Assembly: GCF_016786355.1 (NCBI RefSeq) | Contig: NZ_JADWYX010000056.1 | Span: 1-57,553 of the forward strand | Direction of reading: 5' to 3' | DNA: 57,553 nucleotides | Source: Frankia sp. AgB1.9 | Lineage (GTDB): Bacteria > Actinomycetota > Actinomycetes > Frankiales > Frankiaceae | Shown here: positions 52,596 to 57,553 of the stretch, one piece after another | Numbering within the stretch: position 1 is the first letter of the stretch | Layout: each line of letters opens with the position of its first letter | Program-made: the position numbers and the translations under genes | The notes under the pieces: generated by a model | Databases searched by the model: none | What the model was told of the DNA's origin: nothing | What the model saw: the letters and a program-made list of their open reading frames with translations, nothing else

Positions 52596-53642
52596 ATGAA
52601 GTACCGCAAGTTCGGCCGAACCGGCGTCGAGGTCAGCAGCCAGTGCCTGGGCGCGATGATGTTCGGGGTCATCGGCAACCCCGACCACGACGCGTGCGAA
52701 CGCATGATCGGCCGGGCGCTCGACGCCGGGATCAACTTCATCGACACCGCCGACATCTACTCGCGCGGCGAGAGCGAGGAGATCGTCGGCCGGGCCGTCA
52801 AGGGGCGGCGCGACGACGTGGTCATCGCGACCAAGTGCTTCAACCAGATGGGCGACGACCGCAACCAGCGCGGCGGATCCCGGCGGTGGATCATGAAGGC
52901 CGCCGAGGACAGTCTGCGCCGGCTCGGCACCGACTACCTCGACCTGTTCCAGGTCCATCGCCACGACTGGGACACCGATCTCGAGGAGACCCTCGGCGCC
53001 CTCACCGACCTGGTCCGCCAGGGCAAGGTGCGCTACATCGGCTCGTCGACCTTCCCGGCGGACTGGATCGTCGAGGCGCAGTGGGCCGCCCAGCGCCGGG
53101 GCAGCGAGCGCTTCGTCAGCGAGCAGCCGCAGTACTCGATCTTCGCGCGGTCCGTCGAACAGTCCGTGCTGCCGACCTGCCTGCGTCACAACATCGGGGT
53201 AATTCCGTGGAGCCCGCTGTCCGGTGGCTGGCTGACCGGCAAGTACCGCCGTGGCCAGGCCGAGCCGGCCAGCTCCCGGTACGCCGCCGGCAGCGTGTTC
53301 GCCCGGGGCCGCACGATCTCCGCCGACCCGGCCTCCGAGGACAGGTACGACGCGGTCGAGGAGCTGTCGAAGATCGCGGCGACGGCCGGCCTCTCGCTCA
53401 CCCACCTGGCGCTCGCGTTCGTCGACCGCCACCCGGCCATCACCTCGACGATCATCGGCCCCAAGACCATCGAGCAGCTCGACGACGTGCTGGCCGCCGT
53501 CGACGTGGTCCTCGACGACGCCACCCTCGACGCCATCGACCAGGTGGTCCGCCCGGGCACCGACCTCGCCGGCGTCTTCCACATGACCGGAGACCCGTCG
53601 CTGCGCCCCGAACTTCGGCGCCGGGCCGCCGAGCGGTCCTGA
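52596..53642 (+). CDS. Aldo/keto reductase
   Basis: 348 residues of the AKR superfamily. The tetrad is visible: D in NFIDTADIYS with Tyr four residues on, Lys in VIATKCFNQMG and His in LFQVHRHDWDT. SLTHLALAFVDRHPAITSTIIGPKT is the NADPH-binding C-terminal region. It reduces aldehydes or ketones. GGGGAG lies 8 bases before the ATG. It is convergent with the ECF41 sigma gene (40-base gap). Oxidoreductases are typical ECF41 neighbours, so it may belong to that regulon. Confidence 0.93.
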   Translation: MKYRKFGRTGVEVSSQCLGAMMFGVIGNPDHDACERMIGRALDAGINFIDTADIYSRGESEEIVGRAVKGRRDDVVIATKCFNQMGDDRNQRGGSRRWIMKAAEDSLRRLGTDYLDLFQVHRHDWDTDLEETLGALTDLVRQGKVRYIGSSTFPADWIVEAQWAAQRRGSERFVSEQPQYSIFARSVEQSVLPTCLRHNIGVIPWSPLSGGWLTGKYRRGQAEPASSRYAAGSVFARGRTISADPASEDRYDAVEELSKIAATAGLSLTHLALAFVDRHPAITSTIIGPKTIEQLDDVLAAVDVVLDDATLDAIDQVVRPGTDLAGVFHMTGDPSLRPELRRRAAERS

Positions 53643-53682
53643 CACGCGGGTCCGGCTCCGTCAGAGCGGGTTCCGCCCGGTC

Positions 53683-54616
53683 TCAGCGGCGCAGGACCGT
53701 CTCCTGCTCGATGTGCGACAGCTTCTCCGGGATTGCGCACGGCGTAGAGCCCGGTGATGAGGCCGTCGTCGATCCGTACCGCCACGACGGTGTCGATCTC
53801 GCCGTCGAGCCGGACGACCAGCGCCGGGAAGCCGTTGACCTGGATGGGCTCGAACGACGCGGCGGCGTCGATCCGGCCCAGCCCGGCGGCGAGCAGGCGG
53901 GCCACCTTGCCGGCCCCGACGACCGGGCGCAGCACCGCCTGCCTGACTCCCCCGCCGTCGCCGACCAGGACGACGTCCGGGGCGAGGATGTCCAACAGGC
54001 CCTGTAGGTCACCGGTCTCGACCGCCCGCCGGAACGCGTCGAGCGCCCCTCGGGTCTCGGCCGCCGAGACGGCCCCACGCGGGCGGCGAGCGGCGACGTG
54101 CGCCCGCGCCCGGTGCGCGATCTGACGGACCGCGGCGGGACTCTTGTCGACCGCCTGCGCGATCTCGTCGTACCCGAAGGCGAACACCTCGCGCAGCACG
54201 AACACCGCCCGCTCGGTCGGCCCGAGCGTCTCCAGCACCAGCAACATCGCGATCGAGACGCTGTCCGCGAGCGCGACGTCCTCGGCGACGTCCGGCGCGG
54301 TCAGCAGCGGCTCGGGCAGCCACGGGCCGACGTAGGACTCCTTGCGCCGGCTGAGCGTACGCACCCGGCTCAGCGCCTGGCGGGTGGTGATCTGCACCAG
54401 GTACGCACGCGGATCCCGCACCGCGTCGAGATCGACGCCCACCCACCGCAGCCAGCTCTCCTGCAGGACGTCCTCCGCGTCCGCGGCCGAGCCGAGCATC
54501 TCGTAGGCAACCGTGAACAGCAGGTTGCGATGGGCGAGGAACGCCTCGGTGGCGGGGTCCGGGCGGCCGTCCTGGTCCATTCGCTCCTCGCGATCTGCAG
54601 GCGCGGTCCTCGACAT
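53683..54616 (-). pseudogene. sigJ: ECF41-group sigma factor SigJ-like, frameshifted near the C-terminus
   Basis: The intact part encodes sigma region 2 (TVAYEMLGSAADAEDVLQES) and region 4 (AVFVLREVFAFGYDEIAQAV, then KSPAAVRQIAHRARAHV). A SnoaL-like C-terminal domain follows, with the ECF41 DGGG motif (VLVGDGGGVRQAV). After YAVRNP the frame shifts at a CCC run (53729-53731): removing one C restores RNPEKLSHIEQETVLRR and a stop at 53683, whereas the present frame runs on antisense to the aldo/keto reductase gene as far as 53186. The start ATG 54616 has AGGAGA 6 bases upstream. A perfect ECF41-type promoter precedes it. Whether the shift is real or a sequencing error is open. Confidence 0.8.
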
Positions 54617-54654
54617 GGGCGTCTCCTGTTCGCGCTCGACGGTGTCACCCACCA

Positions 54655-54681
54655 GACGCCCGGGCCAGCCGGTTTGTGACA
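54655..54681 (-). promoter_or_regulatory. ECF41-type promoter of the sigma factor gene
   Basis: On the minus strand TGTCACA (54681-54675), 16 bases, then CGTC (54658-54655) reproduces the published ECF41 consensus with exact spacing. It would start the transcript about 30 bases before the ATG at 54616, indicating autoregulation. Confidence 0.85.
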
Positions 54682-54865
54682 CCGCGGTCCGTCGTCATCC
54701 TCGGTCACGCGCCTACCTGCTCCCGGCCGGGCGCGACGTCGGCGGGGGCCGTCCACCGGTGGTGACGCAGGTCACGCGGGCCGGACCGTCACAAGGACCG
54801 GGGTGACCGGCATCTGGTGCTCGTTCGACGCGGCAATCCGCGACGCCCGAGGTGAGGACGACATC

Positions 54866-55351
54866 ATGGAAGCCCGGTTCAACCTGTTCGACAACGAGAT
54901 CTCGACCAAGTTCGGCAAGCGGTTCGCCGCCGCCAGCCTGGTGATCGGCCAGTCGCCGCTACCGAAGTCCACCCAGGAACTGGTGTCCCTGCGCGCCAGC
55001 CAGATCAACGGCTGCGGGTTCTGCGTCGACATGCACACCAAGGAGGCCGCGGCCGCCGGTGAGACCCCGGTCCGGCTCAATTTGGTCGCCGCCTGGCGCG
55101 AGGCCACCGTGTTCACCGACGCGGAACGGGCCGCACTCGCGTTCGCCGAGGAGGGAACCCGGCTCGCCGACACCCACCACGGCGTGTCTGACGAGACCTG
55201 GGCCCACGTCCGCAAGCACTACGACGACGACCAGCTCGCGGCGCTCATCTCCCTAATCGCCCTGATCAACGCGGCCAACCGGTTCAACGTCATCGTGCGC
55301 AACCCAGCGGGGTCCTACACGGCCGGCATGGCCGCCAGCCTGAAGAGCTGA
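54866..55351 (+). CDS. Carboxymuconolactone decarboxylase / AhpD-like protein
   Basis: 161 residues. The redox CxxC-type motif with downstream His is NGCGFCVDMHTKEA (near 50-63), the AhpD core. Helices before and after match CMD-domain alkylhydroperoxidases. It could reduce peroxides or act on a small oxidised carbon substrate. The ATG at 54866 has GGTGAGG 9 bases upstream; an earlier in-frame GTG at 54803 is less likely. It is divergent from the ECF41 sigma gene, the standard partnership in which such proteins are the sigma factor's cognate neighbours. No ECF41 promoter is seen directly upstream on the plus strand. Confidence 0.92.
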   Translation: MEARFNLFDNEISTKFGKRFAAASLVIGQSPLPKSTQELVSLRASQINGCGFCVDMHTKEAAAAGETPVRLNLVAAWREATVFTDAERAALAFAEEGTRLADTHHGVSDETWAHVRKHYDDDQLAALISLIALINAANRFNVIVRNPAGSYTAGMAASLKS

Positions 55352-55363
55352 CCAGCGGCCGCG

Positions 55364-55396
55364 CCCCGGCCCGACCTTGTGGGAGGCGGGCCGGGG
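55364..55396. terminator. Bidirectional hairpin between the CMD and ChrB-like genes
   Basis: CCCCGGCCCG (55364-55373) pairs perfectly with CGGGCCGGGG (55387-55396) around a 13-base loop in the convergent gap. Confidence 0.7.
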
Positions 55397-55412
55397 ACGC
55401 CGGGCCCAGCCG

Positions 55413-56087
55413 TCAGCGGCTCTCGCCTTCCTCGGCGTAGACCCGGGCGGCGTATTCCTCCAGCGCCCGCTCGCAGGCGTCGAGGGCCTCCAGGGTGGAT
55501 CTCGCGCGGGAGGCGCCGAAGACGTCGCGGGCGCGGACCTTGGCGTACCAGTTGCGCAGCTTGGTGAGGTCCTCGTCGTTCTCCTCCAGCTCGGCATAGG
55601 TGAAGTGGCTGGCGGCGTACTCCTTGCGCAGCTGCGCCTGGAAGTCCGCGCATTTGTCGACGATCTCGTCGTACTCGTCGTTGCGGGCCGCTTCGAAGGC
55701 GGCGAGCACGTCGGCCTCGCCGGCCATCACGTCGCAGCCGAGCAGGTGGGCGGTGCCCCCCATGTCGGTGATCTCCTTACGCAGTGTGCGCAGCGCGCGC
55801 TCACCGCCCGGGGTGATCACGGGCAGCGCGGCGACCGAGTTCTGGAGATAGATCGCGCCCAGTCCCTTGAGCTTGCGCCACACCCCGGCGCGCAGCCGGG
55901 TTGGCTCCGAGGGGACCCGGTAAACGAGCAGCAGCCACCGGGTCCCGTCACCCGCCGCCGCCCGGTCGCCGGTCGCCGGAGCATGGGCGCCGGTTGGGCG
56001 CTGCTCATCGCCGGCCGGACCGCCCGCGGCGTCCGGACGGTCCTGTTCGGCGGGCGCGGCCCCGTCATGTGGCCGAGTGGGTGGCAA
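55413..56087 (-). CDS. ChrB N-terminal-domain-like protein
   Basis: About 224 residues. After a disordered Pro/Ala-rich N-terminus the segment WLLLVYRVPSEPTRLRAGVW, then KLKGLGAIYLQNSVAALP, matches the N-terminal domain of chromate-resistance protein ChrB. The C-terminal half is charged and helical (ELEENDEDLTKLRNWYAKVRARD). No chromate transporter ChrA or ChrB C-terminal domain is adjacent, so a metal role is doubtful. The TTG at 56087 is preferred because GGAGG lies 6 bases upstream; a GTG at 56147 in frame is the alternative. Confidence 0.72.
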   Translation of the reverse strand: MPPTRPHDGAAPAEQDRPDAAGGPAGDEQRPTGAHAPATGDRAAAGDGTRWLLLVYRVPSEPTRLRAGVWRKLKGLGAIYLQNSVAALPVITPGGERALRTLRKEITDMGGTAHLLGCDVMAGEADVLAAFEAARNDEYDEIVDKCADFQAQLRKEYAASHFTYAELEENDEDLTKLRNWYAKVRARDVFGASRARSTLEALDACERALEEYAARVYAEEGESR

Positions 56088-56374
56088 GACTGACCTCCAG
56101 CGAGCCGGCAACAGACGACGCGGGCGAATATGTACGGAGTCCGACACCCGGCCGCCAGCCTATGACGCCCGCACCGCGGCAGGCCTCCGCCCGCCTGCCG
56201 GAGGTTGGTCTGTCGGCGGTCACGAGTGCCGGTCAACTATCGTCGCCGTAGTAGACGATCAGCCAGCGTTCACCGGTCCGCCATGCCCGTTCTCATTGCG
56301 GTACACGTCCATGCTCGATGTTTTCGTAACAGCCGTTACATCTTGAGTGAGACGACTCGTACTGGGAGAGAACG
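56088..56374. other. Divergent intergenic region before the solute-binding gene
   Basis: No gene is convincing here. It holds the ribosome site of the ChrB-like gene on one side and the dyad and promoter of the solute-binding protein on the other. Confidence 0.45.
56326..56339. promoter_or_regulatory. Dyad GTAAC-AGCC-GTTAC upstream of the solute-binding gene
   Basis: A perfect 5-bp dyad with a 4-base centre lies 36 bases before the start codon in an AT-richer patch. It is a candidate repressor site overlapping the promoter. Confidence 0.4.
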
Positions 56375-57478
56375 ATGGCTGCTCGACGTCACAGGTGGGG
56401 CTTGGCTGTTGGCGGGGTGAGCGCCGCTGTCGCGGTCGCGCTGACCGCTGCCTGCGGCGGTCCGACGACCGGCGGCTCGACGCCGTCCGCGGCGGCGACC
56501 GCTGGGTCGTCCGGCGCGGCGAAGGTCCCGCTGACGGTGTACTCGGCGCAGGGCTACGACTCGGACGTGGTCAAGGCGTTCACCAAGGCGACCGGTATCA
56601 ACGTCAAACTCGTCGACGACTCCACCGGCCCGCTGCTGACGAAGATCGCGGCGGAGCGCAACAACGCGCAGTGGGGGCTGCTCTGGGTCGACGGTGACAC
56701 CGCGTTCGCCGCCCTGGACAAGCAGGGCCAGCTGCTGCCGTACACGCCGTCCGCGACCCTGACCGACGTGGGCCAGCAGATCGTGCCGTCCGACCACGCC
56801 TACGTCCCCACCGGCACCACGGTGATGGCCGCGCTCATCTACAACGCAGCCAAGGTCACCAACGTCCCGACCTCCTACCAGGATCTGTTGACCCCGGCGT
56901 ACAAGGGCCTCGTCGGCATGAACGACCCGTCCCAGTCCGGGCCGACGTACCCGTTCATCGCCGGCGTGATGAACCAGCTCGGCGGCCAGGCCGACGGCGT
57001 CGCCAAGGGCGAGGACTTCTTCACGCAGCTGAAGAAGAACGGCCTGCACGTGAACCCGACCAATGGCGACACGCTGCACGCCCTGGAGACCGGCCAGATC
57101 CAGTACGGGCTGATCCAGAGCTCCGCCGCCACCGGCGAGATCCTGAAGGCCCAGAAGAGCGCCACCTTCGACCCGAAGGTCGTCTACCTGCCCAAGTCCA
57201 CACTGCTGCCCAGCGTCATCGGCGTCGACAAGGCCGCGCCGCCCGCCGAGCAGGCCGAGGCCAAGCAGTTCATCGACTTCGTGCTGTCGCCGGCCGGCCA
57301 GAAGGTCATGCAGGGCGCCGACGCGACCGGCGACTCACTGTTCTGGCCGGTCGTCCCGGGCGTGACCGCCCTGTCGGGCCTGTCGGCCTTCCCGACGGAC
57401 TTCCAGAAGATCGACCCGTACTTCTGGGGCCCGCTGGAGGGCCAGGTCAACTCCTGGTTCGACGGCAACATCAAGTAA
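56375..57478 (+). CDS. ABC transporter solute-binding lipoprotein (iron/small-molecule type)
   Basis: 367 residues. The N-terminus is a lipoprotein signal with lipobox LTAAC (Cys near 28), followed by a Ser/Thr/Ala-rich tether. The mature protein has the type II periplasmic-binding fold seen in Fe(III), spermidine and phosphonate binders (PLTVYSAQGYDSDVVKAFTK, TGINVKLVDDSTGPLLTKI, then YNAAKV and PSVIGVDKAAPP). GAGAG lies 5 bases before the ATG. Permease and ATPase genes would be expected next, but the contig ends 75 bases after the stop. The ligand is uncertain. Confidence 0.88.
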   Translation: MAARRHRWGLAVGGVSAAVAVALTAACGGPTTGGSTPSAAATAGSSGAAKVPLTVYSAQGYDSDVVKAFTKATGINVKLVDDSTGPLLTKIAAERNNAQWGLLWVDGDTAFAALDKQGQLLPYTPSATLTDVGQQIVPSDHAYVPTGTTVMAALIYNAAKVTNVPTSYQDLLTPAYKGLVGMNDPSQSGPTYPFIAGVMNQLGGQADGVAKGEDFFTQLKKNGLHVNPTNGDTLHALETGQIQYGLIQSSAATGEILKAQKSATFDPKVVYLPKSTLLPSVIGVDKAAPPAEQAEAKQFIDFVLSPAGQKVMQGADATGDSLFWPVVPGVTALSGLSAFPTDFQKIDPYFWGPLEGQVNSWFDGNIK

Positions 57479-57553
57479 CCCGGTGACCTCTGCGGTAGAG
57501 GACGGTGCCCGCGCCCCCCCCCCCCGCGCCACCGCCCCCCTCACGCCCCTGCG
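57479..57553. repeat. C-rich low-complexity contig end
   Basis: Runs of C interrupted by G fill the last 50 bases, like the opposite edge of the window. Sequence here is unreliable. Confidence 0.7.

Noticed and set aside
53186..53682. C-terminal extension of the sigma factor antisense to the aldo/keto reductase
   Set aside because: This is the read-through frame after the one-base shift. The alternative frame gives the conserved ECF41 C-terminus and a stop at 53683.
54787..54815. ECF41 promoter for the CMD/AhpD-like gene (CGTCACA at 54787)
   Set aside because: The -35-like CGTCACA is followed at 16 bases by GCAT and not by CGTC, so the consensus is not met.

Overview
The window looks like a single contig of about 57.5 kb from a very GC-rich actinomycete. 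Codon third positions are almost always G or C, GTG and TTG starts are common, and both ends run into poly-C low-complexity sequence that looks like an assembly edge. Gene content (truncated haemoglobin O, LysG/LysE, ECF41 sigma factor, F420-type luciferase-like oxidoreductase, SpoIIE-type phosphatases, mycothiol-type DinB-fold protein) and many palindromic intergenic repeats suggest a Frankia-like genus. The genus is an inference; there is no rRNA in the window.

Layout. 0.5-8.6 kb: HNH nuclease, GAF/SpoIIE/HATPase signalling phosphatase, GH13 alpha-glucosidase, group II truncated globin, and a DHA2 efflux pump divergent from an ArsR-type regulator with a perfect 10+10 bp operator-like palindrome. 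9-15 kb: EttA, a P-loop kinase, VapBC, and a fused ABC exporter. 15-21.7 kb: a membrane SpoIIE phosphatase, a two-gene carboxylate-activating/reducing module (LuxE/PaaK-like plus LuxC/ALDH-like), and a hydrolase-cupin operon divergent from an AraC regulator. 21.8-28.9 kb: glyA under a ZTP (pfl) riboswitch, a secreted tripeptidyl-peptidase-like hydrolase, a DinB-fold enzyme, an isopenicillin N synthase-like oxygenase, and the lysG/lysE pair. 28.9-32.6 kb: DmpA-type aminopeptidase, alpha/beta hydrolase, NudC, Maf. 32.8-39.3 kb: a tight operon of glnT/gmaS-like ligase, GlxB, GlxC, GlxD and an FAD amine oxidase, followed by an XRE-cupin regulator. This resembles the amide/N-methylglutamate branch of amine-nitrogen use. 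39.5-44.2 kb: nitroreductase bracketed by palindromic repeats, then a tellurite-type stress locus (TerD-TerA fusion, small helical protein, TelA). 44.5-49.6 kb: secreted DUF4232 protein, OmpR-type two-component system, and a divergent pair of paralogous COG4705-like membrane proteins. 49.6-57.5 kb: F420 oxidoreductase, DUF1348 protein, PAP2-type membrane enzyme, aldo/keto reductase, ECF41 sigma factor with its promoter, CMD/AhpD-like protein, ChrB-like protein, and an ABC solute-binding lipoprotein at the contig end.

The most notable points are: a glyA ZTP riboswitch with three mutually exclusive 7-nt arms; an ECF41 sigma gene whose frame is broken inside its conserved C-terminal NPDKL-type motif while its cognate-type promoter is perfect; a repeated SxLDL motif in the TerD-TerA linker echoed at the TelA N-terminus; a divergent pair of four-fold-repeat membrane proteins next to a two-component system; a LuxE/LuxC-like pair without luciferase; and a family of about 80-bp palindromic repeats that sits mostly between convergent genes.
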